A stretch of DNA of 64,000 bases from Dokdonella_A sp964582225 (GTDB lineage Bacteria > Pseudomonadota > Gammaproteobacteria > Xanthomonadales > Rhodanobacteraceae): the NCBI GenBank assembly GCA_964582225.1, contig CAZORA010000011.1, positions 1 to 64,000 on the forward strand, given 5' to 3'. Below the pieces are notes generated by a model. That model was not told the DNA's origin. It made no database searches and worked only from the letters and a program-made list of their open reading frames with translations. Numbering within the stretch: the first letter of the stretch is position 1; the number at the start of each line of letters is the position of its first letter. The position numbers were made by a program, and so were the translations under genes. Of this stretch, positions 24,979-34,244 are shown in pieces.

Positions 24979-26151
24979 TCAGAACGCGCTGATGCCGGTG
25001 ATCTCGCGCCCTACCACCAGCTGATGCACGGTTTCGGTGCCCTCGTAGGTGATCACCGATTCGAGGTTCAGCGCGTGACGGATCGGGCTGTGCTCGGTGG
25101 TGATGCCAGCGCCGCCGAGGATGTCGCGACACTCGCGGGCAATGTCGATCGCGGTGCGGCAGTTGTTCCACTTGGCCAGTGAAACCTGGGTCGGCTGCAG
25201 GCTGCCGGCGTCCTTGAGCCGGCCGAGCTGCAGCGACAGGAGCTGCGCCAGGGTGATTCGTCGGGCCATGTCGGCAAGGCGAATCTGCACCGCCTGGGTG
25301 GCTGCTATGGGTCGCCCGAAAAGACTGCGGTTCTTCGCATACTCGACGGTTTCACTGAAGCAGGCGATGGCCGCGCCGATCGGGCCCCAGGTAATGCCGT
25401 AGCGCGCCTGGGTGAGGCAGCCGAGCGGTCCCTTGAGGCCCTTGACGTTGGGCAGGCGGTTCGCGTCGGGAACGCGCACGTTGTCGAAGAACAGTGCCGA
25501 TGTGACCGAAGCGCGCAGGCTCATCTTGCGCCGTACTTCCTGCGCGCTGAAGCCGGGCGTGTTCCTTTCGACGATGAAGCCCTGGACTCCATCCTCGGTT
25601 TGCGCCCAGACGATCGCGATGTGGGCGAGGTTGCCGTTGGTGATCCACATCTTGGAGCCGTTCAGCAACCAGTCGCCGCCGTCGCGGCGGGCGTGGGTCT
25701 TCATGTTGGCGGGATCGGAGCCACCGTGCGCCTCAGTGAGGCCGAAGCAGCCGATCACCTCGCCGGCCGCCATCAGCGGCAGCCAGCGCCGGCGCTGCTC
25801 CTCGTTGCCGTAGGCGTAGATCGGGTACATGCACAGCGAGGACTGCACCGAGGCGAAGCTGCGCATGCCGGAGTCGCCACGCTCCAACTCCTGACAGACC
25901 AGGCCGTAGCTGACGCCGTTCATGCCTGCGCAGCCGTACTCGGTCGGCAGCGAGGAACCCAGCAGGCCAAGTTGAGCCAGCTCGGGAATCAGCTCGGTCG
26001 GAAAGCGCCCATCGTCGAAACACTCACCGATGATCGGCAGCACCCGCTCGTCGGTGAAGCGCGCAACCGCATCCTGCACCATGCGTTCTTCTTCGCTGAG
26101 CAGCGAGCGCACGTCGTAGAGGTCGATCGGGTTGAGCGGAGATAGGGGCAT
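24979..26151 (-). CDS. gcdH: Acyl-CoA dehydrogenase, glutaryl-CoA dehydrogenase type
   Basis: A 390-residue flavoprotein of the ACAD family. Features are GLTEAHGGSDPANMKT, GSKMWITNG, LRASVTSALFFDNVRVP, RYGITWGPIGAA and the C-terminal TYEGTETVHQLVVGREITG, which carries the catalytic Glu region and is closest to glutaryl-CoA dehydrogenases (GCDH, which oxidise and decarboxylate glutaryl-CoA to crotonyl-CoA in lysine and tryptophan breakdown). Electrons go to ETF. A -10-like TAGAAT lies 34 bases upstream. Subfamily call is by eye. Confidence 0.86.
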   Translation of the reverse strand: MPLSPLNPIDLYDVRSLLSEEERMVQDAVARFTDERVLPIIGECFDDGRFPTELIPELAQLGLLGSSLPTEYGCAGMNGVSYGLVCQELERGDSGMRSFASVQSSLCMYPIYAYGNEEQRRRWLPLMAAGEVIGCFGLTEAHGGSDPANMKTHARRDGGDWLLNGSKMWITNGNLAHIAIVWAQTEDGVQGFIVERNTPGFSAQEVRRKMSLRASVTSALFFDNVRVPDANRLPNVKGLKGPLGCLTQARYGITWGPIGAAIACFSETVEYAKNRSLFGRPIAATQAVQIRLADMARRITLAQLLSLQLGRLKDAGSLQPTQVSLAKWNNCRTAIDIARECRDILGGAGITTEHSPIRHALNLESVITYEGTETVHQLVVGREITGISAF

Positions 26152-26184
26152 GGGGAGTTCCCTGCGGCAAGCCGTAAACCGGCT

Positions 26185-26190
26185 ATTCTA
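26185..26190 (-). promoter_or_regulatory. Candidate -10 for the glutaryl-CoA dehydrogenase gene
   Basis: The minus strand has TAGAAT 34 bases before the start of the gcdH-like gene, in the 149-base divergent gap with the deacetylase gene. No convincing -35 element is present. Confidence 0.38.
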
Positions 26191-26300
26191 ACGGCTGGCG
26201 TTCGAATCAGGGGTCGACCGAACGGCGGCACGGAGCCGGGCGAACCTCTCGCGGTTCGTCCGATTTCACCCATCGAGACAGCGAGCGCCCCAGACCCGTC

Positions 26301-27125
26301 ATGCGCGTTCCGGTTCTCACTTATCACTCGAACAACATCTACGGCAACGGCTACCGCGACAACGACCGTGTCGCGCTGACCGAGGACCTGCGCCTGATCC
26401 ACCGCCTCGGTCTGCGCATCGTATCTCTGGCAACGCTGCTGGACGCGCTCCTCGGCAAACTGCCACGGGCCGCAGTCGAGAACGGCGTCGGGCTCAGCTT
26501 CGACGACGGCTCATGGTTCGACTGGCACGATCTCGAGCATCCGAGCTGCGGGCCGCAGCGCGGCTTCGCCGGGGTGCTGCGCGACTTTGCCGCCGAAAGC
26601 GGCGCCGCAGTCCACGCCACGAGCTTCGTGATCGTCTCGCCAGCGGCGCGCGCAGAACTCGACCAGACCTGCCTGATCGGACGAGGCTGGTGGGGCGACG
26701 ACTGGTGGCCAGCGGCGCAGCGCGAGGGCCTGATCGCGATCGAAAGCCACAGCTGGGATCATAACCACGAGACGCTACCGGACCCGCCGCCGGCAATGCG
26801 TCAGCGCGGTAGCTTCCGGAACATCGACACCTGGGCAGCCGCGGACGCCGAGATTCGCGCCGCCAGCGACTGGCTCGACGCGCGCCTCGCGCCGCATCGC
26901 ACGAGCCAGTTCGCTTATCCCTACGGCGAGACGAACGACTATCTGGTCGAGGAATATCTGCCGCGACATCGAAACGAACATCGCCTGCGCGCCGCCTGGG
27001 CGGTCGATCCGCGCCCGCTCGAATCAACCGCCTGCCGCTGGCGCCTGCCGCGCTACGTCTGCGGCGCGCACTGGCGCGACCCGGCGGAGCTGGAACGCCT
27101 GCTGCGCGCGGCCCTCGGCCATTAA
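26301..27125 (+). CDS. Polysaccharide deacetylase (NodB-homology) family protein
   Basis: A 274-residue carbohydrate esterase 4-like protein. It begins MRVPVLTYHSNNI, contains GVGLSFDDGSWFDWHD with the metal-binding Asp-Asp pair, IAIESHSWDHNHE with the His-x3/4-His metal site, and a C-terminal FAYPYGETNDYLVEE with the R/F-PYG motif. No signal peptide is obvious. CE4 enzymes remove N- or O-acetyl groups from polysaccharide such as GlcNAc polymers. It is convergent with the outer-membrane barrel gene and divergent from gcdH. Substrate is unknown. Confidence 0.8.
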   Translation: MRVPVLTYHSNNIYGNGYRDNDRVALTEDLRLIHRLGLRIVSLATLLDALLGKLPRAAVENGVGLSFDDGSWFDWHDLEHPSCGPQRGFAGVLRDFAAESGAAVHATSFVIVSPAARAELDQTCLIGRGWWGDDWWPAAQREGLIAIESHSWDHNHETLPDPPPAMRQRGSFRNIDTWAAADAEIRAASDWLDARLAPHRTSQFAYPYGETNDYLVEEYLPRHRNEHRLRAAWAVDPRPLESTACRWRLPRYVCGAHWRDPAELERLLRAALGH

Positions 27126-27158
27126 ATCGTCAGTGAGCCGAGCGTGCGGCCCGAACGG

Positions 27159-28349
27159 TCAAAAGCGTACGGCCCAGAGCGCCTCGAACTCGAAGCGCCC
27201 GACGGTGCCGTCGGTGCTCGTCCGGTAAGTCGGCATCAGCAAGTAATAGGGCGAGCTCGCGTAGCGTGCGGCAAGCGCCACCTGTGCGTTCGGGCTGAAC
27301 TCGCGCGACCAGCCGAAGGCCAACGTGCCGTTGGCAACGCCGTCCGACAGAGCCCGCTCCAAAAGCCGCGAAGTCGGTCGCGGCTGCTGGCGCGTCGTGT
27401 AGTGCAGATCGAAGGTGCCGGCGTCGCGGCTGCGCCAGGTCCAGCCGAATCGATAGATATCGAGATCGCGCCACGCGAACACGGGGCTGGTGCTGTCGCC
27501 GAGCAGGGCGAGGAAGCGCCGCGGCAGGCTGGTGCTGGTGAAGGGCGTGATGCCGCTGTATTGAATCCGCTGTACACCCGCATCGACGCTGAAGCCAGGT
27601 CGCAACAGGTAGCTGAGGTTGAATTCGGCGCTGGCTGGAATATCGAAACGACCGGATTCCCCCAGCACGCCTCGGTAACTCGCGTAGCTGCCCATCGACA
27701 CCCGCGACTGCCAACTGACAGCCCAGTGCAGTCGTTCGCCGAACGCATCGCCGATCTCGATACGCGCGCCGGCGCCGTAGCTGCCGTCGCCGGCCCAGGC
27801 CGGCCACACGTTCCAGGCGGCGGAAGTCGCGCCGAGTTCGGGACTGGCGAAACGCTGACGCGCAAGGATGCCGGTCAGGCGCAGGCTCCCGCTGTCGCCC
27901 CAACTGCGCGCAAGCGAAGGAGCAATCATCGTGCGCTGCAGGCCGCCCGCGCCGACCCCGGTCAGGCGCATTCCGCCCTCGGAGAGCGCGGCCGGCGTAT
28001 CGCCTACGGTGCCGGTCTCGATCGAAATCGAGATTTGCGTCGGCGTTGAACCGGCAGAGAAATGTGCGGAAGCACGACGGCCGGTGTAGCTGTCGAGAAC
28101 ACCAGGAGCTTCAAAACCCACGTCCGGAAGCGCCCAGGAAAAGCGCGGCGTGATGCTGGCGAGTGCGTATTCGTGCCAGCGATTCAGCGTGGAGTTCTCG
28201 CCCGCCGCAGCGACCACCGCCGAGATCGAGGCCGACCCCGCACTGCCATAGCCGTCGGCGGGCAGCGCCAAGGCAAAAGAAAATGGGAGCGCCAGTCCTG
28301 CGCCCAGCGCTCCCATCCATCTCCCTGCGATAGCCAGTGGCTGCTGCAT
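27159..28349 (-). CDS. Predicted outer-membrane beta-barrel protein
   Basis: A 396-residue protein with a signal peptide (LPFSFALALPADG, cleavage near residue 29). The mature part has many amphipathic alternating strands and ends in FEFEALWAVRF, a terminal Phe with alternating hydrophobics as recognised by the BAM complex. The upstream GFEAPGVLDSYTG contains a GFE motif. No pore or enzyme family could be named; an OmpP1/FadL-like transporter is one possibility. ATG at 28349 is chosen because it gives the signal peptide; the frame is open further upstream. Confidence 0.65.
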   Translation of the reverse strand: MQQPLAIAGRWMGALGAGLALPFSFALALPADGYGSAGSASISAVVAAAGENSTLNRWHEYALASITPRFSWALPDVGFEAPGVLDSYTGRRASAHFSAGSTPTQISISIETGTVGDTPAALSEGGMRLTGVGAGGLQRTMIAPSLARSWGDSGSLRLTGILARQRFASPELGATSAAWNVWPAWAGDGSYGAGARIEIGDAFGERLHWAVSWQSRVSMGSYASYRGVLGESGRFDIPASAEFNLSYLLRPGFSVDAGVQRIQYSGITPFTSTSLPRRFLALLGDSTSPVFAWRDLDIYRFGWTWRSRDAGTFDLHYTTRQQPRPTSRLLERALSDGVANGTLAFGWSREFSPNAQVALAARYASSPYYLLMPTYRTSTDGTVGRFEFEALWAVRF

Positions 28350-28594
28350 TGCCTTGTTGCTGCGATTGAAGGAGAAACCTGCAACGTGGTTGATTTTCAC
28401 GAAAACGCAACAAATGTCAAGCGACGCGGCGCGATGAATTGCCCAAACACTTGCCGGCACACGAAAAAGCACCCAGGCTGCGCGTACCGGGGATGTTGCG
28501 CAAGCACAACATATGCCACACGAAGTCCGAGGTCGACAGCCCCCATTCAGCGGTCTGGCTTGTGCCCGAACCTGAGCTCACGCATCATCCGCGA

Positions 28595-29716
28595 ATGAGG
28601 AGTCCGTTCGCCGCAAGACGCGCGCTCGTCGCTTCGCGCCGACTGGCCGCGCTGCTGCTCGGCTGCACGTTTGCCGGTGCCGCGGTCGCTGCGGCACTGC
28701 CGAGCGTGCAGTTCGGGCTGGTGGAGAGCACGAGCCCTTCGCCTCTTGCTTTACCCGAGATCCAGATCTACGGCAGCGCACCGGCGCGCTGCGCGCCGAC
28801 CCTCGGCAGCGTGTCACTCGACGACGGGGAACTCGACGTAGTTCTCGACGTGCCGCAAGACGGCTGCGCCGAGCGGCACAATTTGCCCTTCGCGCTGCGT
28901 TTCGACCCGCTTGCCGCGAGCGGCGCGGCCAGCCTGACGGATCGCGTCTACCGCGTGCACATCTTCGCGCGCAGCGAAAACATGCTGCGACTGATTCGCT
29001 TCGGCCTGCTCGACAGCGCCCCCCGCGCCGACGCGCCAGTCCCCGAAAATGGTTTCTGGTGGGCCAAGGCCAACGTCGACGGCAGCCCGACACTGGCCGG
29101 CACCGGCGCCAGCATCGAGTGGCAGAACGGCCAGCTTGCCGTCGGCCTGTTCGGCTTCGACGATGCCGGCGCTCCTGCTTGGTCATTCGGCAGCACGCAC
29201 CTGCGCGGTCGCGTGGCGAGCATCGCCCTGGTCCAGCTCCGCGACGGCGACTCGCCCTTCATGCCGCTGGGCAGCCAGCCGCTGGCGGAATACGGTCCAC
29301 GGCTGGAACTGGAGCTGCTCTCGCCGACCAGCGCCCGCGTCTGGCTGGTGCGACAGGCGGACGGCCGCGACGTCGAGGTGCGTGCACTGCTGTTCGCCCG
29401 CGACCGCTTCGTGCGGCGATCGGCGGCGGCGGCCTGGAGCGGGCGCTGGGTACTGGTCGAGGCGGACGGCAGGACGCCGCGGCTGTTCGAATTCGCTGAG
29501 CAGATGGCCCACGACAGCGCCACCTTCGAGCTGACGGATGCGAATCAGAACGTGCGCCTGGAATGCCGGCTGACCGATCCAGGCGGGGAGCCGGTTCTGT
29601 GCATGTTGAACGATGGCGGCACAACCATCGCCGATTTCGACCGCATCGGTCTCGATCATCTCTCCGGGCACGGAGCCGCCGGGCTCGGCGTCGAGCTGCT
29701 CCGCGTGCGACGCTGA
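28595..29716 (+). CDS. Secreted protein of unknown function
   Basis: A 373-residue protein. The signal segment is RLAALLLGCTFAGAAVAAALP (residues about 17-37). The mature region has FGLVEST, VYRVHIFARSENMLRLIRFGLL and a strand-rich centre; several Cys (CAPTLG, QDGCAER, LECRL) could form disulfides. No known family was recognised, and it resembles lineage-specific envelope proteins. Preceded by 28350-28594, in which I see no further gene. ATG at 28595 is used for the signal peptide. Confidence 0.6.
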   Translation: MRSPFAARRALVASRRLAALLLGCTFAGAAVAAALPSVQFGLVESTSPSPLALPEIQIYGSAPARCAPTLGSVSLDDGELDVVLDVPQDGCAERHNLPFALRFDPLAASGAASLTDRVYRVHIFARSENMLRLIRFGLLDSAPRADAPVPENGFWWAKANVDGSPTLAGTGASIEWQNGQLAVGLFGFDDAGAPAWSFGSTHLRGRVASIALVQLRDGDSPFMPLGSQPLAEYGPRLELELLSPTSARVWLVRQADGRDVEVRALLFARDRFVRRSAAAAWSGRWVLVEADGRTPRLFEFAEQMAHDSATFELTDANQNVRLECRLTDPGGEPVLCMLNDGGTTIADFDRIGLDHLSGHGAAGLGVELLRVRR

Positions 29717-29865
29717 GGCTCACGCAAGCCGCGCCGTTATTTTGGAAAAACCTCCGAATCGCTCGATCGTCCTTCGTCGCTGCCGCGACGACCGGAGCCG
29801 AGATCCATCGATTTCAACGAACCGCGCCCGCCGTCGCCGATACGGCCAACGCGACCAGACGTTTC

Positions 29866-30186
29866 TCAGTGATTTTTCACGTTTCGCGCTGGCGCGTGGC
29901 CGAGCTCCCCGCTCGTGTCCTTCGCCGCCGCGCCCTCGACCAGCGCCTGCAAGCGCCCGACGCGCTCGGCGGCGATCAGGTCGTCGAAACCGCCGACGTG
30001 CGCGTGACCGATGAAGATCTGCGGCACCGTGCGGCGACCCTCACTTCGCTCCAGCATCTCACGGCGCCGCGCAGCGTCGAGGTCGACGCGGACTTCTTCG
30101 AATTCCCAGCCCTTGCGACTCAGAAACTGCTTCGCCGCCACGCAGTACGGGCAGCTCGCGGTCGTGTAGATAAGGATTCGCTGCAT
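29866..30186 (-). CDS. grxC: Glutaredoxin (GrxC-like)
   Basis: A 106-residue thioredoxin-fold protein beginning MQRILIYTTASCPYC with the CPYC redox pair (Cys12, Cys15), then RRTVPQIFIGHAHVGGFDDL, where the cis-Pro TVPQ and GGFDD loop bind glutathione. It reduces disulfides with glutathione, for example in ribonucleotide reductase or arsenate reductase. It has a C-terminal tail (about 85-106) beyond the usual length. It is divergent from the BepA-like protease gene, with a 256-base gap. Confidence 0.92.
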   Translation of the reverse strand: MQRILIYTTASCPYCVAAKQFLSRKGWEFEEVRVDLDAARRREMLERSEGRRTVPQIFIGHAHVGGFDDLIAAERVGRLQALVEGAAAKDTSGELGHAPARNVKNH

Positions 30187-30442
30187 GCGGGTCTCGGTCG
30201 TTGGAGTGCACAAGATTGCGTCCGCCCGAACGCGCTTGCAAGGCCCCGCTTCCACCCTCCTTCATGAAGGACCGCTGACCCGCGGCGCGCTGCGCGCTGG
30301 CCGAGTCGCGCGCGGCGGGATAATGTGCCAGCGAAGGCGCGGTCGTCTGCCATTGGCGTCGCGCCGATCACGGCGCGTCGCACATCGCATCGACCGCTCC
30401 GCCGACGCTTTGGCTCCCTTCAGCACGATCCGAAACTTGCCG

Positions 30443-32134
30443 ATGTCCGCGCTTCGAACCCTACCGCTACTCGCACTGGCCAGCCTCAGCGCATTGGCCG
30501 GGGCGCGCGAACCGCAAGTCAAGCTGCCCGACATTGGCAGCTCCGCGGCTGCGCTGGTGTCGTCGCAGGAGCTCGACGACTACGGCGCCGCGATGCTGCA
30601 CCAGCTGCGCGCCTACGAGCTGGTGCTCGACGACGCACTGCTCAACGACTACGTCCACGCGTTGGGTTACCGGCTGGTCGCAAACAGCGATCGTCCCGAT
30701 CTCACGTTCACCTTCTTCATCATGCGCAGCCCCGACATCAACGCCTTCGCAGCGCCGGGCGGCTACGTCGCGGTCAATGCCGGGCTGATCACGGCCATGG
30801 ACAGCGAGGACGAGCTGGCGGGCGTGATCGCCCACGAGATCTCGCACGTCCAGCAGCTCCACATCCTGCGCGGCATCGAGGACCAGCGCAAGATGTCGAT
30901 CCCGATCATGCTGGGCATGCTGGGCGTGGCGATCGCCGCCGCCGGCCGCGGCGACGACGCGGCACCTGCCGCGCTGGTCGCGGGCAGCTCACTGATGCAG
31001 CAGCGCGCGATCAACTTCACCCGCGGTGAGGAAGCGGAGGCCGACCGGGTCGGCATCCAGATCATGGCGCGCGCCGGCTACGATCCGAACGCCATGGCGG
31101 GAGCATTCCAGACCCTGCAGAAGATCATGCGCGTCAACGGCGTCGACGTACCGGAGTTTCTGCTCGACCATCCGCTCGACACGCGGCGCATCGCCGAGGC
31201 CAAGGCGCGCGCGGCGCAGATGGGCTGCCCGGAAGCACCGCTGCTCGCGAACCTGCCCCCGGTCGCTCCATTGAGCGTCGGCGGTCTCGACCTGAACGTG
31301 CCGGACGGGGCCTCCACTGCGCGCGCGGACCAGGCGACACCGGCGCTCGTGCGCCAGGCGTCTGGCTGCGGCCCTGAGCGACGGGTGGACGATGCATACT
31401 TCCAGCTGATGCGGGAGCGCGTGCGGGTGTTGAGCGCGATCTCGGCGCCGACGATCCGCGGCTACTATGCGGACAACCTGCGCGACCGGCCAGGCTTCGA
31501 CACACCGGCCAACCGCTACGGCTATGCGCTGGCCCTGATCCGCAGCCATGAGCCGGCAGAGGCGGTCACCGAACTCGTCGCGCTGAGTGCACGTGAGCCA
31601 GGCTCGGCCGCGCTGCGCCTGAGCCTCGCCAGGGCACAGGACCAGACCGGCAACCACGCCGCTGCGCTCGAGGTATACGCAGGACTGAACCGCGACTTTC
31701 CCGGCAATCGCGCCGTGGTGTTGAGCTACGCGGGCGCGCTGCTTGACCGCGGTGCAGCCGACGGCGCGCGGCAGGCGCTCGATCTCCTGCGGCCGCTGCT
31801 CGAACGCGACCCGACCGACCCGGCGCTGCAATCGAGCCTGGGTCGCGCCAGCCAGCTTGCCGGCGACAACGTGCGCGCGGCCGAAGCCTACGCCGAAGCC
31901 GCCTATCTGAACGGTCGCGCCGAGGATGCGCTGAGTCAGCTCAAGCGCCTCGCACAGGACTCGAGTCTCAGCTACTACCAGCGCAGTCGCATCGACGCAC
32001 GAATCACCACACTGACAGCGCTGGTGCTCGAACAGCGCAAGGACGGCGAGAGGCGCGATCGCGACCCGCTGCGGGCGCTCCGCGCCGACGGGCACGCGAG
32101 TCCGTGGAGCCGGGACGACTCGGCACTACACTGA
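30443..32134 (+). CDS. bepA: M48 family metalloprotease with TPR region (BepA-like)
   Basis: A 563-residue periplasmic protein. The signal peptide is in the first 22 residues. The zinc site is HEISH (His131 and His135) with the third ligand in EEAEADRVG. A TPR/superhelical region follows (about 380-510: APEAVTELVAL-like, LRLSLARAQDQTGN, GNRAVVLSYAGALLDRG). BepA assembles or degrades LptD and maintains the outer membrane. The start at 30443 gives the signal peptide; the open frame reaches back but is not supported. Confidence 0.88.
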   Translation: MSALRTLPLLALASLSALAGAREPQVKLPDIGSSAAALVSSQELDDYGAAMLHQLRAYELVLDDALLNDYVHALGYRLVANSDRPDLTFTFFIMRSPDINAFAAPGGYVAVNAGLITAMDSEDELAGVIAHEISHVQQLHILRGIEDQRKMSIPIMLGMLGVAIAAAGRGDDAAPAALVAGSSLMQQRAINFTRGEEAEADRVGIQIMARAGYDPNAMAGAFQTLQKIMRVNGVDVPEFLLDHPLDTRRIAEAKARAAQMGCPEAPLLANLPPVAPLSVGGLDLNVPDGASTARADQATPALVRQASGCGPERRVDDAYFQLMRERVRVLSAISAPTIRGYYADNLRDRPGFDTPANRYGYALALIRSHEPAEAVTELVALSAREPGSAALRLSLARAQDQTGNHAAALEVYAGLNRDFPGNRAVVLSYAGALLDRGAADGARQALDLLRPLLERDPTDPALQSSLGRASQLAGDNVRAAEAYAEAAYLNGRAEDALSQLKRLAQDSSLSYYQRSRIDARITTLTALVLEQRKDGERRDRDPLRALRADGHASPWSRDDSALH

Positions 32135-32156
32135 GGCAAAACCGGACGCATCCAAC

Positions 32157-34244
32157 ATGCAGCGAAGCGCGCAGCGCAGCGTGCTGAACATGGTCGATCC
32201 CGCGCTTTTCCTCAACCGCGAACTGGCCCAGCTCGAATTTAATTTCCGCGTGCTGGCGCAGGCGGAAGATTCCTCCGTGCCGCTGCTCGAGCGCCTGCGT
32301 TATCTGGGCATCTCGTGCATGATCCTCGACGAGTTCTTCGAGGTTCGGGTGGCGATCCTGCAGCGCCAGGAGGAGCTCGGCGAGCCGGTGCCGGGCGCGG
32401 ACGGACTCCCCGCCGCCGAGGTGCTGGCACGCATCCGCCAGCGCGCGTTGGCGCTGGTGCACGCGCAGTATGCCTTCTGGAACGGCAGCCTTCTGCCCGA
32501 CCTGACCCGCGAAGGAATCGTGTTTCCGCCGGTCGAGGCTTGGACTGCAATGCAGCGCGAATGGCTGCGGACCTATTTTCGCGATGAGATTCTCCCGGTG
32601 CTGTCGCCGCTCGGACTCGATCCGGCGCACCCGTTTCCGCTGATTCTCAACAAGAGCCTCAATCTGGCGGTGGTGCTGGAAGGCCGCGACGCCTTCGGTC
32701 GGGAGGGGCACATGGCCCTGGTGCGCGCGCCGCGCTCGCTGCCGCGCATCATCCGCCTGCCCGGCTCCGTGGCGCAGGCGCCCTGGGCCTTCGTGTTTCT
32801 GTCGAGCGTGCTGCAGGCCTTCGCCGACGAAATGTTTCCCGGCATGCGGGTGAAAGGCGCCTGGCAGTTCCGGGTGACCCGCAACAGCGAGCTGGTGCTC
32901 GACGAGGAGGAAGTCGAAAACATCGCCTCGGCACTGCGCGACGAGCTCAAGGGTCGCGGCTATGCCAAGGCCGTGCGGCTGGAGGTGGAAGCAAGCTGTC
33001 CACCGGCGATCAGCGCTCTGCTCGCGCGCAACTTCGACCTCACCGAAGCGGACGTCTATCGCTGCGATGGACCGGTGAACGTCAACCGAATCGAAACGCT
33101 GCACGAGGTCGTCGAGCGCCCTGAGCTCAAGTTTCCACCCTTCGTACCGCGCCGCCTCGCCGTGGCGGAGGCGAACCTGTTCGAGGCCATCGCGAGGCAG
33201 GATATCCTGCTGCACCACCCCTTCGACTCGTTCGATCTCGTGATCGAGCTGCTGCGCCAGGCGAGCCTCGATCCCAAGGTCTTGGCGATCAAGCAAACCC
33301 TCTATCGCGCTGGACGCGATTCGGTGCTGGTCGACCATTTGATCGAAGCGGCGCGACGCGGCAAGGACGTCACGGTGGTGGTGGAGCTGCGCGCACGCTT
33401 CGACGAAGAGGCCAACCTGCGGCTCGCCACGCGCCTGCAGGAGGCCGGCGTGCAGGTCGTCTACGGCGTGGTCGGCTACAAGACCCACGCCAAGATGCTC
33501 TTGATCGTGCGCCGCGAAAACGGCCAGATTCACCGCTACGCGCACCTCTCCACCGGCAACTACAACGAGGCCACCGCGCGCCTGTACACCGATTTCGGCC
33601 TGATGACGGCCGATGCCGACATCTGCGGCGACGTGCACCTGCTGTTCTTGCAGATCTCCGGCCTCGGCCCGGTCATCGAGCTCAAGTGCCTGCTGCATTC
33701 GCCCTTCACCCTGCAGCGCGGCCTGATGCTGCGGATCGAACGCGAGATCGCGCATGCGCAGGCTGGTCGTCCGGCGCACATCATCGCCAAGGTGAATGCG
33801 CTCAACGAGCCCGGCGTGATCGAAATCCTCTATCGCGCCTCGCAGGCGGGCGTGCAGATCGACCTGATCGTGCGCGGCGCCTGCGCGCTGCGCCCCGGCG
33901 TCGCGGGAACCTCCGACAACATCCGGGTGCGCTCGATCGTCGGCCGCTTCCTCGAGCACAGCCGCGTCTACTGGTTCGACAACGCCGGTGTGCCGGAAAT
34001 CTTCTGCGCCAGCGCCGACTGGCTGGAGCGCAACCTCCTGCGGCGGATCGAAACCTGCTTTCCGATCCGCGATCCGCAGCTCGCTCGTCGGGTGTACGAA
34101 GAAGCCCTGGCGAACTACCTGGCCGACAACACACAGGCCTGGTTGCTGCAGGCAGACGGCTCCTGGCGACGGGTCACGCCGGGCGCGGACCCGCCGCATT
34201 CGGCGCAGCAAACTCTGCTCGCCGCGTTGGGCGTGCCGGCGTGA
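32157..34244 (+). CDS. ppk1: Polyphosphate kinase 1
   Basis: A 695-residue PPK1 that polymerises the terminal phosphate of ATP into polyphosphate. N-terminal NRELAQLEF, then AIKQTLYRAGRDS, and the catalytic pair: His444 in KTHAKMLLIV and His463 in YAHLSTGNYN, equivalent to the E. coli autophosphorylated histidines 435 and 454. FGLMTADADICGDV follows. The start could instead be the ATG at 32190, which fits the family N-terminus better. The ppx GTG overlaps its stop (GTGA), so both are one operon. Confidence 0.95.
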   Translation: MQRSAQRSVLNMVDPALFLNRELAQLEFNFRVLAQAEDSSVPLLERLRYLGISCMILDEFFEVRVAILQRQEELGEPVPGADGLPAAEVLARIRQRALALVHAQYAFWNGSLLPDLTREGIVFPPVEAWTAMQREWLRTYFRDEILPVLSPLGLDPAHPFPLILNKSLNLAVVLEGRDAFGREGHMALVRAPRSLPRIIRLPGSVAQAPWAFVFLSSVLQAFADEMFPGMRVKGAWQFRVTRNSELVLDEEEVENIASALRDELKGRGYAKAVRLEVEASCPPAISALLARNFDLTEADVYRCDGPVNVNRIETLHEVVERPELKFPPFVPRRLAVAEANLFEAIARQDILLHHPFDSFDLVIELLRQASLDPKVLAIKQTLYRAGRDSVLVDHLIEAARRGKDVTVVVELRARFDEEANLRLATRLQEAGVQVVYGVVGYKTHAKMLLIVRRENGQIHRYAHLSTGNYNEATARLYTDFGLMTADADICGDVHLLFLQISGLGPVIELKCLLHSPFTLQRGLMLRIEREIAHAQAGRPAHIIAKVNALNEPGVIEILYRASQAGVQIDLIVRGACALRPGVAGTSDNIRVRSIVGRFLEHSRVYWFDNAGVPEIFCASADWLERNLLRRIETCFPIRDPQLARRVYEEALANYLADNTQAWLLQADGSWRRVTPGADPPHSAQQTLLAALGVPA

